Source of the DNA: Paenibacillaceae bacterium GAS479
GTDB taxonomy: Bacteria; Bacillota; Bacilli; Paenibacillales; Paenibacillaceae
Direction of reading: 5' to 3'
DNA length: 64,000 nt
Assembly: GCA_900105225.1 (NCBI GenBank)
Contig: LT629764.1
Location: 570,098-634,097 of the forward strand
Below are positions 9,296 to 18,579 of the stretch, in pieces; the first letter of the stretch is position 1; each line of letters begins with the position of its first letter. The position numbers and the translations under genes were made by a program. Under the pieces are notes generated by a model that did no database searches, was not told the DNA's origin, and was given only the letters and a program-made list of their open reading frames with translations.

Positions 9296-10084
9296 CTAAT
9301 CAACGTATAGTCCGCTGCGGAATTGATTAGGCGAAAAGCGATACACGTTTTTGAAGGCTCGCGAGAAGTGATGAGCGTTGTCATAACCGACGCTCTCGGC
9401 GATTTCCTTCACCCGTTGCGTAGGGTCACGCAGCAATCGGCAAGCCTCTTCCATACGAATTTTCGTCAAAAACGATGTAAACGTCATACCGGTTTCTTTT
9501 TTGAACAAGGAGCTAAAGTAAGAGTAATTCATGGAATATCGGTTAGCCACTTCCGCCAGCTGTAGATTGTTTCGGTAATTTTGCCGTATATAGCCTTTAG
9601 CAAGATCGATAACCGAGCGGCCTTCTTCACCCTTATGTCGCATCGCCTGCTTGACTGGAGCAGTCTCCTCTATCATGGCTGCTGGTGCTGATTCCTCTGA
9701 TTCTTCACTGTGAAAATTGTCCATAACAAGCTGCAACTGATCGCTCAGATCGAGGAAGCTAACCGGCTTGAGCAAATAATCAGATGCGCCATACTTAAAC
9801 GCCTCCCTGACATACTCATAGTCTCCATAGCCGCTTAAAATGATGAACTTGATTGAGGGGCGTTCTTTAGTAAGGCTTTTAAGCAGCGCGATACCGTCCA
9901 TTTTGGGCATTTTGATATCGGTGATAATAATATCTGGTACAGCCGCCGTCACGAGATCCATCGCTTCTCGCCCATCATGTGCAATCCGAATTCCCCGAAT
10001 ATCCGAACGGTTCATTCGTATAATCTTGGATCGAATTCCTTCACAGATCAGGGGTTCGTCATCTACGATCAATAAATTATACAT
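9296..10084 (-). CDS. YesN-family response regulator, short form, AraC-type
   Basis: At 262 residues this is a compact version of the family: the receiver (1-125; VDDEP, phospho-Asp56 in IIITDIKMP, Lys106 in YLLKPV), a short charged linker, then two AraC helix-turn-helix motifs (about 160-262; VANRYSMNYSYFSSLFKKET and VGYDNAHHFSRAFKNVY). It lacks the long middle domain of the regulator at 3984. The ATG has a GGAGGAG site and overlaps the end of the kinase gene by 8 bp, so the two are translationally coupled. As last gene of the 17219-9296 operon it probably controls that operon. Confidence 0.92.
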   Translation of the reverse strand: MYNLLIVDDEPLICEGIRSKIIRMNRSDIRGIRIAHDGREAMDLVTAAVPDIIITDIKMPKMDGIALLKSLTKERPSIKFIILSGYGDYEYVREAFKYGASDYLLKPVSFLDLSDQLQLVMDNFHSEESEESAPAAMIEETAPVKQAMRHKGEEGRSVIDLAKGYIRQNYRNNLQLAEVANRYSMNYSYFSSLFKKETGMTFTSFLTKIRMEEACRLLRDPTQRVKEIAESVGYDNAHHFSRAFKNVYRFSPNQFRSGLYVD

Positions 10085-11840
10085 CGCTCAGCTCCTCCTC
10101 CTGAATGGGAATCGTTACCGTTGCTTTCGTATATCGACCCGCTGTGCTTTCCATAATTAAGCGATACTGTGCACCATAAAACAAGCATAAACGCTCGTTA
10201 ATATTTTTCAATCCAATATGTTCAGAATGCTCCCATGTGTCGCTCTGCTGCTGTTGTTCGAACATCCGATTCATCTCCGCCAACCGGTCAACAGGAATTC
10301 CGATCCCGTCGTCCCATACGACGATCTGTAGAATGGAGTTTTCTAAGAGGGACGCCTCAATGACGATCGTCAACGTATCGCGACCTTCAAAGCCATGTTT
10401 GACGCTGTTTTCGACGAGCGGCTGCAAAATAAACTTAATCATTCGATAAGAATTTAGTGAAGGAGGCACTTGAATATTCATCTGCAAGCGGTCTCCGTAC
10501 TTCATCTGCTGCAAGTTTACGTAACGTTTCAAATGATCGATTTCATACCCGAGCATCGCGAATTTGGAATTTCCTTCGATTTTGTAACGCAGGATTTTGC
10601 CGAAATCGGAGAATGCCTCCGACACTTCGTACTGACCAGCCAATTCCATTCTAGCGCTGAAAATATCGATCGTATTGTAAATAAAATGAGGATTGATCTG
10701 ATATTGCAAAGCCTTCAATTGAACATCCTTGTGAACGACTTCTCGTTGGATGCCTTCTTTCATTAATAGATTGATTTTGGCGAGCAAAATATTGAATTTC
10801 TCCGTAATGACGCCGAATTCATCCTGGCGGTTAGAGGAAGGCAGCGGCTGGAAGCCGCTCTCGATCGATTCGGTCATCGTCAAAATATTCCGCTTGATCA
10901 GCCGAAATACCTGCTTAATAACGTTATAAAACAACAGCAGAGAGAGGGCGCTAATGCCGATAATCGCCATCGTTGTGCCTAGCAGGTGTGAACTCGTTAC
11001 CGAAGCTTTGGGCACTGCAATGCCGATGACCGTACCAATAGAAGCTAGCGGCTCATATACAACAACCTCTCCGTTCTTCTGAAAAGAACCGCCCCCATCG
11101 CTGCGGATGTTCGCCATCCGTTCCTGCGCGATCCTATCGTCCCCTTTTTTTTGTTGCAACAATACGCCTAGCGCCGGATCAAACACAAAAGCATCCGTTC
11201 CATCCGGGGACTGGTTCAAGAAGGAATACAGGTCTTTCTGCAGGACATTAATACTGATCAAGCCTAAATATTGGCCATTCGTGTTATGAATTTTCTGGAT
11301 ATAGGTATACGTCACAGCTGACGAACCTTGTTTAATGTTGCCTTCGCTCTGATACCATAAGCTGTTTTTTCCTGAATGCAGAAAATCCTGGTACCACTTT
11401 TCTTTTTGAATATAAGTGTCATGCCAGATCGAGTCAAAACCTTCTGGAATCGTATAATTGGTCAAATACAAACTGATATCAAGTCTAATGTATTGAATCA
11501 ACACTGTGTTGTAATACGTTCCGTATTTAACGAGGGGGACGATTTCTCGCGCATAAGCGTTGATTGAATCACCGCCCGGTTGAAACGGTTCGGCAAGAAA
11601 GGATTGCAGCTTTGAGTTGTACGCTATACTATCACTGACACTCTCAACGATCTTAATTTTACTCGTAACATTAGATTGAATTTGGGATAAAACCATCTTA
11701 GAAGTGTTGATCGTCTGCTGCGTAAGATGCTTCTGAGTCTGATCAAAGAAGTACCCGCACAGCAGCGCTGTCGGCAGAAGGATCAGAAATATGAAGGCGT
11801 AGGTGACTTTTGCTTTGATGCTCAGCTGCCTCTTCATCAT
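10077..11840 (-). CDS. YesM-family sensor histidine kinase
   Basis: The 587-residue protein has a membrane segment at about 10-30, a large extracellular sensor, a second membrane segment at about 285-305, a HAMP region, then His385 in QINPHFIYNTI and a HATPase with LQPLVENSVKHGFEG and WDDGIGIP. GGAGGC precedes the tandem ATG codons. It partners with the regulator at 9296 and sits 33 bp after the GH123-like gene. It likely senses the sugar imported by the LplABC-type system encoded upstream in the same operon. Confidence 0.92.
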   Translation of the reverse strand: MMKRQLSIKAKVTYAFIFLILLPTALLCGYFFDQTQKHLTQQTINTSKMVLSQIQSNVTSKIKIVESVSDSIAYNSKLQSFLAEPFQPGGDSINAYAREIVPLVKYGTYYNTVLIQYIRLDISLYLTNYTIPEGFDSIWHDTYIQKEKWYQDFLHSGKNSLWYQSEGNIKQGSSAVTYTYIQKIHNTNGQYLGLISINVLQKDLYSFLNQSPDGTDAFVFDPALGVLLQQKKGDDRIAQERMANIRSDGGGSFQKNGEVVVYEPLASIGTVIGIAVPKASVTSSHLLGTTMAIIGISALSLLLFYNVIKQVFRLIKRNILTMTESIESGFQPLPSSNRQDEFGVITEKFNILLAKINLLMKEGIQREVVHKDVQLKALQYQINPHFIYNTIDIFSARMELAGQYEVSEAFSDFGKILRYKIEGNSKFAMLGYEIDHLKRYVNLQQMKYGDRLQMNIQVPPSLNSYRMIKFILQPLVENSVKHGFEGRDTLTIVIEASLLENSILQIVVWDDGIGIPVDRLAEMNRMFEQQQQSDTWEHSEHIGLKNINERLCLFYGAQYRLIMESTAGRYTKATVTIPIQEEELSDV

Positions 11841-11873
11841 AAAAAGCCTCCAGCCGAAAGCGTTAGGGTGAAC

Positions 11874-13634
11874 TTAAGCGTTAACGAGCATTTCTAACAG
11901 TGCTTTTCTGACCGCTTCGTAATCTTCATGTTCATCGCTGAACCATGTAGAGAAGCTGTCACCGGGAGAGTACAAACCTTGCAGCTTTTCAGCTTTAATA
12001 ATTTTGCTCCATAGCTCGACAAGCCGCCCTTCGGCATCGTGGCAACGTTGTTTGACCTGAGCCGTCAGCTCAAACTCCTGTATGCCTCTTCGCAAATTCA
12101 TATAACGCAAAGTAAGCAACGGCCTGCCATCATTACCGGGATAAACAAAATTGGTGTCTCCAGCGCTGAAAAACGGATATTTATACCGAATCCTCTCACG
12201 CGGATTATCCGGCCAAACCGTGTAATTCCAGCGTAGAAACCCGTCGAATCCCATAAAGGCTGTCAAATGTGGAATCAAGCGACTCTCTAACAGATGAGAG
12301 TGAATGAACGTATTGGGATAAGCAATATCGCAAGCGACATACCACATCGGATTATCTACCTTGAGCTCCTTAAAATCATCCAAATGCTTGAATAGGCAGC
12401 CCGCTGATACAACCGAGTTCCGGGCTTGTTCGGGCGCTTCAAGAATCGGCTCCATATGGCCATAACAAGTTTTGAACTGGAATCCAGGAGCGACTACGGC
12501 AAACAGTTCGCGCACGGCCCGATATGCCTCAGGATCACTCGGCTCGTCTGTCATGATTCTGACCTCATTGAGCCGGCCTGTAGTCTCAAAATAGTCATGC
12601 AGAGCTGCGATATACTCCTTGATGTCAGCAGCGGATCGCATATATTTATAACAGCCGTCGTTACGATCCAGATAACGCACCCGGATACCATCCGGGTAAT
12701 CATCCGCGAGCTTGCCGTATCCTTCGGGCTGGTATTGCCATATGCCAGACAAACCGAATAGATCAATAATGCTTGAAATGCCATGCTTGGCGCATAGCTG
12801 AATATAACGTTCCATCGGATTGAAATCATACAAAAATGTTCCTGATTTGGATTTTTCTACTCCAATCATACTATACTCAAACAAGTCCGAATAGTAATTC
12901 GTTATTCTGAAGCAGCCTTGGCCAGACCACGGAATTTCCGAGGCGATTACGGTAACTGATTTCTGTCCCAATCCGCCCAGACTGGCTACATAGTTCTCCA
13001 ATATAGCAAAATGTTCATCGCTCCACAGCGTGACTTCATGCTTTCTAGCTATATTGGCATTGTGCTGCCACAGCTCTAGCTGGAACGAATACTCCGCTGG
13101 TTCGGGAACAACAACGTTGATCACCTCAAGCTCCACCGTAAGCGAAGCTACCTTTCTTTCATCCTCGAACATCGTCTGCTCAAAAATATGAACATTTCCT
13201 TTATAAATCCCAGGGGGAGCCTCTTCCGGAATCCGCAGCTCACACCATACCGATCGCTTCAACCGATCCATCACATGAATCACTTCATCGTGCAGAAGAA
13301 TATCCGCTTTGTGGATTCCGTCGTCATCTTCCACCATTCCAATTGGGTTCATACTGTAGGTCAGCCCGTCCATATCGTCCATTTCGAACGCTAACCGGTA
13401 GTTAGGAAGTGCTCCGTAAGGAGAGAACGCCGGCCTGCGTCCAACGGATAGTGTATGAGGTTCCTTCGCTTGCAGCAGCACCTGAAACGCCGCCCAGTCC
13501 CGTCTGCCCGTCGCCAAACGGATCGTCTTCTGCGCAAATAATGGATCATTCCCCGTCATCACTCTATCAAAAGAATTCGGTACGCCCTCTTTCAGCTTAA
13601 AGCTTTCCGATTGCAATCCGCATTGTATAGTCAT
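11874..13634 (-). CDS. GH123-like (DUF4091) glycoside hydrolase
   Basis: This 586-residue protein matches the DUF4091 family, now the GH123 catalytic domain, whose characterised members are exo-beta-N-acetylgalactosaminidases using substrate-assisted catalysis. An N-terminal beta domain (about 1-200) precedes a barrel. The adjacent Asp363-Glu364 in RIMTDEPSDPEAY is the expected catalytic pair, and GFDGFLRWNYTVWPD is the family motif near the end. No signal peptide is seen. The start at 13634 has AAGGAG eight bases upstream; a longer reading to 13787 would overlap the binding-protein gene and is rejected. The substrate is inferred from the family only. Confidence 0.8.
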   Translation of the reverse strand: MTIQCGLQSESFKLKEGVPNSFDRVMTGNDPLFAQKTIRLATGRRDWAAFQVLLQAKEPHTLSVGRRPAFSPYGALPNYRLAFEMDDMDGLTYSMNPIGMVEDDDGIHKADILLHDEVIHVMDRLKRSVWCELRIPEEAPPGIYKGNVHIFEQTMFEDERKVASLTVELEVINVVVPEPAEYSFQLELWQHNANIARKHEVTLWSDEHFAILENYVASLGGLGQKSVTVIASEIPWSGQGCFRITNYYSDLFEYSMIGVEKSKSGTFLYDFNPMERYIQLCAKHGISSIIDLFGLSGIWQYQPEGYGKLADDYPDGIRVRYLDRNDGCYKYMRSAADIKEYIAALHDYFETTGRLNEVRIMTDEPSDPEAYRAVRELFAVVAPGFQFKTCYGHMEPILEAPEQARNSVVSAGCLFKHLDDFKELKVDNPMWYVACDIAYPNTFIHSHLLESRLIPHLTAFMGFDGFLRWNYTVWPDNPRERIRYKYPFFSAGDTNFVYPGNDGRPLLTLRYMNLRRGIQEFELTAQVKQRCHDAEGRLVELWSKIIKAEKLQGLYSPGDSFSTWFSDEHEDYEAVRKALLEMLVNA

Positions 13635-13650
13635 CGTCGTCTCCTTGTGA

Positions 13651-13687
13651 AAAACAAGGGGTTGCGCGAAACGCATCCCCTTGTTTT
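13651..13687 (-). terminator. Intercistronic hairpin between binding-protein and GH123-like genes
   Basis: AAAACAAGGGG (13651-13661) is the complement of 13677-13687, with a further GCG/CGC pair in the loop and a T run on the minus strand. It fits in the 61-bp gap inside the operon and would let the binding protein be made in excess over downstream genes. Confidence 0.75.
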
Positions 13688-13695
13688 CGTTTCCA

Positions 13696-15342
13696 TTATT
13701 TTTGGTTGCCCGGCCAAGCAAACTCGATTCCAAGCTTTTTCTTAGTCTCCAGGAATTTCTCATTCCAGTAAGCAAATAATTTGTCATAGCCCAGCTTCTT
13801 TTCTTGCTCGATCATGTCATTGAACATCTTCACTACTTCTGCTTCCGATTTAGCAAGGACCATCTTAGCTTCCATGCTCTTTCTGTAATCGGCGATCTTG
13901 ATGTCGATGGCAGCGATATCGGTTCCGCCATCCGGTTTGATCGCTTCAAAAGCCATCGAATTGTAGCTGTATTTCGCGAAATACTTCTCGGTCTCGCCTT
14001 CCCGTTTCTCGAACTCCGATTCCGGAGCCGGGAATGCGGATTGGATCGGAAGCCAGTCCGTGAACCAGTCGAATCCTCCGTATTTTAAAGTCGCTGCATC
14101 TGCATCCGCGGCAAAATCTTTATTCCTTTGATCGGTAAACTTAATGAGACCGTTGGCATCATAATCCCACGCGATCCCTTTAGGGCCGTAGGTAACATTA
14201 ATCGACATTTCGTCTTGCATCAAATATTCGATAAGCTTGGCGATTCTCGCTTCATGCTTCGTTTTTTTGCCAACCATAGTCATGGTCCATCCGGTCACTG
14301 GGCTAGGATTAAGAATAGGCGTTTTGCCCCCATCCCCTTTGATCGGGCCAACCGCGACATAGTAGGCTTTGGGATCCGCATTAACGAGCGCATTCCACTT
14401 GACCTGCCATGGAAGGTAGGCGAATACTCCACCAGCGTTCACTTTTTCCGTGATTTGCGGTCTCGTCAGCGTCATGCTGTCTTGCGGCAGCAGACCTTCC
14501 CGGTACAGCTGATTCAAGAACTTGAATGTTTCCAGCGACTCAGGCTCCCTGAAGCTGTCTACATAATTGCCTTTTTCGTCTTCCCGCTTTGCACCGAAGT
14601 ATTGGACAAGATGCTCATAGAAAATATAGGCCGGTTTAACTTCGAATCCATTATATTTCAATTTAGCCGCTTTCACTTTACGCAGCGCTTCCAATGTTCC
14701 TTCTTTTGTCTCGAAGGCGGCTGGGTCGATATTCAGCTGCGTCATTATATCCTGCCTTGCCCGCAGCGTCTGATGAGTAGGATAAAAGTTGTTCGGTTTC
14801 ATCTCTTCCGGTGCATAGAAGTAGTTAGGCAAGCCATAGTAGTTGCCGTCACTTGTTTTGAACCAGTTTTGAACCGTTTCAGGCACTTTAAGTTCTGGCG
14901 TATACTTGGCAAGCAGTTCATTCATCGGGAAAACATAACCGGACTTCTCCAGCACACCTCGCTGCGGAGTTGTACTTTCCATCGTGATCATATCTGGAAT
15001 GTCGCCTGCTGCAATCATAGCGGACAGCTTTTCTGGGCTGCCTGATGTGAAATTGATTTCGATGCCCAAATCATCAAACAGCTTTTTATCCATCAGATTA
15101 AGCTCTGGGTTCCAATCTCTTTTGTACCAGTCCATAGCTACGAACCAATTCAATTTGATCGGTGTTTTATCCTCCCCTGCCGGCTGCTGGGATGCCTGCG
15201 GCGACGTTTTTGGGGAAGTTTGCGGTGGTTCATTCGCGGCATTTGTCCCATTGTTGCCGGAAGATGAACAAGCGGATAATACGGACCCCACCAGAATGAG
15301 CGCGAATAACAAGAGCGTGAATCTTCTACCAACAAGCTTCAT
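13696..15342 (-). CDS. LplA-type extracellular sugar-binding lipoprotein
   Basis: The 548-residue protein starts with a lipoprotein signal (LVGSVLSACSSSGN, lipobox Cys about 25), then a Pro/Ser/Gln linker and the long form of solute-binding protein typical of Paenibacillus LplA-type importers (IKLNWFVAMDWYKRDWNPEL; later PSPVTGWTMTMVGKKTKHE). It is third in the operon, after the two permeases, with a GGAGGGG ribosome site. The hairpin right after its stop suggests it is expressed at higher level than the enzymes that follow. Confidence 0.92.
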   Translation of the reverse strand: MKLVGRRFTLLLFALILVGSVLSACSSSGNNGTNAANEPPQTSPKTSPQASQQPAGEDKTPIKLNWFVAMDWYKRDWNPELNLMDKKLFDDLGIEINFTSGSPEKLSAMIAAGDIPDMITMESTTPQRGVLEKSGYVFPMNELLAKYTPELKVPETVQNWFKTSDGNYYGLPNYFYAPEEMKPNNFYPTHQTLRARQDIMTQLNIDPAAFETKEGTLEALRKVKAAKLKYNGFEVKPAYIFYEHLVQYFGAKREDEKGNYVDSFREPESLETFKFLNQLYREGLLPQDSMTLTRPQITEKVNAGGVFAYLPWQVKWNALVNADPKAYYVAVGPIKGDGGKTPILNPSPVTGWTMTMVGKKTKHEARIAKLIEYLMQDEMSINVTYGPKGIAWDYDANGLIKFTDQRNKDFAADADAATLKYGGFDWFTDWLPIQSAFPAPESEFEKREGETEKYFAKYSYNSMAFEAIKPDGGTDIAAIDIKIADYRKSMEAKMVLAKSEAEVVKMFNDMIEQEKKLGYDKLFAYWNEKFLETKKKLGIEFAWPGNQK

Positions 15343-15406
15343 TGTTGATCCCCTCCATTTATAATGAAAATGCTATGCTAATTTCGCGCCGGAGTAGCCG
15401 CTACGA

Positions 15407-16300
15407 TTAACCTTTGATAGAGCCAATCATGATCCCTTTAACGAAATACTTTTGCAAGAATGGATAAATCACAATAATTGGTATGCTGACAACCATCATC
15501 ATCGCCAGCTTCATCGTCTCAGGACTCACCTTCAGCGCCTGAGTCGGAATGTTCGCTAGCGCAGCCTTGCTAACTCCATTAGCAAAGTCCGCACTCGTGA
15601 CCATCCGCATCAGAAACAGCTGCACGGTCTGAAGAGAATCGCTCGACGTGAACATCATCGAGTCAAAATAAGAATTCCAATGGTAAACCCCGTTGAACAA
15701 GGTGATCGCAGCAAGAACCGGTTTGGAAAGTGACAGAATAAAACCGAAGAATATTCTGTATTCACTAGCTCCGTCCATTCTCGCGGATTCAAGAATCGCA
15801 TCTGGAATGGTGCGCATGAATGACATGATGATGATCAAATCCCAGACGCTAAACATATTTGGGATGATGTACACCAGCATATTGTTGAGCAATCCAAGCT
15901 CCTTGTAGAGCAAGTACGTTGGGATGAGGCCGCCGCTGAAAAACATCGTAATCATGATAATGATCATATATACATTTCGCCCGACCAGATACGGTCTCGA
16001 CAGCCCGTAAGCAATTAATGCGGTGAACAACACATGGATAAATGTGCCTACAATCGTCCGAAAGCCGGTAACAAAAAACGCCTGATAGATCGTTTCATCG
16101 GATAGTACGGCGCTGTAGTTGGCGATTGTGAATTCCCGAGGCCAGAAGTAAACGCCTCCGCGCAAGTAATCCAGGCCGCTATTGAATGAGCCGACAATGG
16201 TGAACCAGAACGGTCCTAGCGTGACCACGATGATTGCAATCATGAAGAATACATTTAAGATGTCAAAGGCTTTGGATCGTAATTGACTACTGCTGCTCAT
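15407..16300 (-). CDS. LplC-type ABC sugar permease
   Basis: About 297 residues with six membrane segments, the EAA-type loop DAILESARMDGASEYRIFFG and the tail KYFVKGIMIGSIKG shared by LplC/YtcP-like proteins. The ATG at 16300 is preferred: AAGGAGG lies seven bases upstream, while the longer start at 16354 would overlap the LplB gene by 38 bp and place the ribosome site inside the coding region. It works with the LplB-type permease and the binding protein on either side; the ATPase must come from elsewhere. Confidence 0.92.
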   Translation of the reverse strand: MSSSSQLRSKAFDILNVFFMIAIIVVTLGPFWFTIVGSFNSGLDYLRGGVYFWPREFTIANYSAVLSDETIYQAFFVTGFRTIVGTFIHVLFTALIAYGLSRPYLVGRNVYMIIIMITMFFSGGLIPTYLLYKELGLLNNMLVYIIPNMFSVWDLIIIMSFMRTIPDAILESARMDGASEYRIFFGFILSLSKPVLAAITLFNGVYHWNSYFDSMMFTSSDSLQTVQLFLMRMVTSADFANGVSKAALANIPTQALKVSPETMKLAMMMVVSIPIIVIYPFLQKYFVKGIMIGSIKG

Positions 16301-16316
16301 CTTCATTCCTCCTTCC

Positions 16317-17219
16317 TTAGAACAAACCTTTATTCGTAATTCTTTTGGAGACATGGTTGGCAGCTAACAAAAGAATGACGGCAATAATCGATTTGGCGAG
16401 TCCGACAGCCGTTGAATAGGAGTATCTCATCGATTCGAAACCAAGCTTATATACATAAGTATCAATCGTTTCGCTTGATTCCCTGTTCAGCACATTTTGC
16501 AGCACGAGAATTTGCTCGAACCCGCTATTCAGCAGGGAACTGATTGCAAAGATGAGCATGATGACGATTGTCCCCATTATGCTTGGCAGCGTAATATGCC
16601 ACATCTTCTGGAATCGACCCGCGCCGTCTATTTTGGCGGCTTCATATAGTTCGGCGTCTACGCCTGCTATAGCGGCGATATAAATGATTGCTCCCCATCC
16701 CAGCCCCTTAAGCGTTTCGCCGAGGACAAGAATGTATTTGAAATATTGCGGCTCTGACATGAAATTCAGGGGTTCCTTTATCACGCCGATCGTAAGGAGG
16801 ATTTCGTTAAGAATACCGTTCGAGGGAGAAAGAATGTTAATAATTAATCCGCCAAAAATAACCCAGGATACAAAATGCGGCAAATACGAAATCGATTGAA
16901 CAAGTCTTCTAAACTTGTTGTTTGTTATCTCGTTCAACAACAAGGCGAAAATAATCGGAGCCGGGAAAGCTATGGCCAATGCAAGCATATTGATCGTCAG
17001 CGTGTTTTGTAATACTTGCATAAAGTTGGGGTCGTTGAAAAACTCCCTGAAATGCTCCAAACCAACCCAATCCGAGCTCGTTATGCCTTGCAAAATGTCG
17101 TAATCTTTAAAGGCAATCAGAATACCGTACATAGGAAAGTAGGAGAAGATAAGCAAAAAAACAATTCCCGGCCACACCATGCTTTGAATTTCTAACTGCC
17201 CTATAAATTTTTTGTACAT
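16317..17219 (-). CDS. LplB-type ABC sugar permease, first gene of operon
   Basis: This 300-residue membrane protein shows FSYFPMYGILIAFKDYDILQ near the N-terminus and the loop AELYEAAKIDGAGRFQKMWHI, both typical of LplB/YtcP-partner permeases. AAGGAG sits eight bases before the ATG. It heads an operon of about 8 kb (permease, permease, binding protein, GH123-like enzyme, kinase, regulator) that ends at the terminator 9245-9280. A cre-like site lies between the promoter and the start codon, so catabolite repression by roadblock is plausible. Confidence 0.92.
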   Translation of the reverse strand: MYKKFIGQLEIQSMVWPGIVFLLIFSYFPMYGILIAFKDYDILQGITSSDWVGLEHFREFFNDPNFMQVLQNTLTINMLALAIAFPAPIIFALLLNEITNNKFRRLVQSISYLPHFVSWVIFGGLIINILSPSNGILNEILLTIGVIKEPLNFMSEPQYFKYILVLGETLKGLGWGAIIYIAAIAGVDAELYEAAKIDGAGRFQKMWHITLPSIMGTIVIMLIFAISSLLNSGFEQILVLQNVLNRESSETIDTYVYKLGFESMRYSYSTAVGLAKSIIAVILLLAANHVSKRITNKGLF

Positions 17220-17234
17220 GGGTGGACTCCTTTA

Positions 17235-17248
17235 TGATAGCGTTTTCT
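17235..17248. promoter_or_regulatory. cre-like CcpA operator upstream of LplB-type gene
   Basis: TGATAGCGTTTTCT differs from the optimal TGAAAGCGTTTTCA at two positions and keeps the central CG. It lies 16 bp upstream of the start codon, a position where CcpA blocks transcription. Confidence 0.55.
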
Positions 17249-17325
17249 ATATTGTAATAAAGGAGCAGAACGCCTGAAATAGCAGCATTTTGTTTTTAGG
17301 TTCATTTTTTTGTTTCTTTGCAGCC

Positions 17326-17359
17326 AATAAAAAAAACGCAGCCTCATGAAGGCTGCGTT
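17326..17359 (-). terminator. Terminator of the GIY-YIG gene
   Basis: AACGCAGCC (17335-17343) pairs perfectly with GGCTGCGTT (17351-17359) around a 7-base loop; on the minus strand a run of T follows the stem. The stop of the GIY-YIG gene lies 16 bp before it. Confidence 0.9.
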
Positions 17360-17375
17360 AAAACTTGAAATTCTA

Positions 17376-17732
17376 TTAAAAAGAAAACTGTTTGTCGATA
17401 TTATACTTTGATTTCATCCGATTAATGACGTAAGTTTCATAGATATCACGTTCCATCGGATCGTCTACGATGTAAACCTCGATTTTTGCCACTTCATCGC
17501 GGTGTTTTTTCATCGGTGATACAGAATCCTCGAAATGCTTTTTGATTCTTGGGCGCAGCTTTCTTGCCTTGCCGACAAACAACAGCTCGTCCTTGGCATT
17601 GTAAAACATAAAAATGCCACCTTTTTCTCTCGTAATCAGGTGGAAATCGGTAAACCCGAAAATATGGCTTCCTTCGGGGTTCTTCTGTTTAGTAATGCTC
17701 ACTTCCAGTTTCGGAATAGTGATTGTTATCAA
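17376..17732 (-). CDS. Small GIY-YIG nuclease-domain protein (UvrC N-domain-like)
   Basis: This 118-residue protein is essentially one GIY-YIG fold: GGIFMFYNAKDELLFVGKA holds a divergent GIY/YIG pair (GIF and FVG), followed by the conserved Arg in RPRIKKHF and the Glu in MERDIYETYVINRMKSKYN. Similar stand-alone proteins in Bacillales are annotated as nucleotide excision repair endonuclease because they match the UvrC N-terminal domain. No UvrC C-domain or helix-hairpin-helix is present. The start is TTG with AAAAGGA upstream; a GTG a few bases earlier is out of frame. It is a single-gene unit with its own terminator. Confidence 0.75.
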   Translation of the reverse strand: MITITIPKLEVSITKQKNPEGSHIFGFTDFHLITREKGGIFMFYNAKDELLFVGKARKLRPRIKKHFEDSVSPMKKHRDEVAKIEVYIVDDPMERDIYETYVINRMKSKYNIDKQFSF

Positions 17733-17788
17733 AGTTGCTCACGTCCTTTTTTCCTATTCATCTGAAGATTATACCATGGATTCTATCG

Positions 17789-18493
17789 TTATTCCTTATC
17801 CATTGGATTATGAATATCATCTTTATAGTAATCAAACACGAGCTGCTGCTGCGTACCTCTTACCGCATAGAACACATCAGACAGCTTTTTCCCCCGCTGA
17901 CTTAGCTCATGCTCAAGCCATTTGCGAGTCAGTCCATGTCGATCCAGATTATCATCTACAATTTCACCATCCATAATTAGCTCTATGGGAAAAGTCTGAG
18001 CTCGTCCAACAAGGCCGATATCCTGCTTTGTGGCCAACTGGTAGCCTTCTTTTTTTAGGATGGATACCTTTCCGTTATTTTCCAAAACGGCATACTCCAC
18101 TTCTTCTAAATTAAATACCCCTTCTTGCCGTAAGGACTGGTCCAGCGAATCCATTGTATATCGAATTTTTCCCATATTATCTTCAAGAACTTTTCCGCCT
18201 TCGATAAGTACCGTCGGAGAGCCCGAGATCCAGCTTCTCATTTTACGGCTTTTCAAAGCGGCAATAGACAGCAAAAAAGAAAGGCTTGTAATCAAGACAA
18301 GAGCCATGAGTTCATAAGTAAATTTCAAACTGATATTAAACGTTAGATTTGCCGCTATGGATCCCAGAGTAATGGTCGCCACAAAATCATGGAAGGTCAT
18401 ATTGGTGACCGTCTGTTTGCCGAGTATTCTAGGAATGAGCAGCAGTAATGCAACGGTTAATATCGAACGCATTAATATTTCTGTGTAGGCCAT
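17789..18493 (-). CDS. DUF421 membrane protein (YetF/YcaP-like)
   Basis: The 234-residue protein has three N-terminal membrane segments (about 7-24, 36-54 and 60-80) and a cytoplasmic C-terminal domain with SWISGSPTVLIEGGKVLEDNM and LVGRAQTFPIELIMDGEIVD, the two-subdomain pattern of DUF421 (YetF, YrbG, YcaP). In Bacillus several such proteins are made in spores, but their biochemical role is not established. A GAGGGGAGGG ribosome site precedes the ATG. It stands alone between two unrelated genes. Confidence 0.88.
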   Translation of the reverse strand: MAYTEILMRSILTVALLLLIPRILGKQTVTNMTFHDFVATITLGSIAANLTFNISLKFTYELMALVLITSLSFLLSIAALKSRKMRSWISGSPTVLIEGGKVLEDNMGKIRYTMDSLDQSLRQEGVFNLEEVEYAVLENNGKVSILKKEGYQLATKQDIGLVGRAQTFPIELIMDGEIVDDNLDRHGLTRKWLEHELSQRGKKLSDVFYAVRGTQQQLVFDYYKDDIHNPMDKE

Positions 18494-18579
18494 AAGTTAA
18501 TGTCCCTCCCCTCCCATTATGTCCAAGCTGCAGGAAGTTTAACGGGTGGGGATAGGTAGGATGAGGCTCTATCGATGAA

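Noticed and set aside
13635-13787. Longer GH123-like protein starting at 13787
   Set aside because: The extra 51 codons overlap the binding-protein gene and the intercistronic hairpin, and the ribosome site fits 13634.
14128-15045. 305-codon rightward frame over the binding-protein gene
   Set aside because: It is antisense to a clear lipoprotein gene, has no homology-like motifs and no ribosome site.
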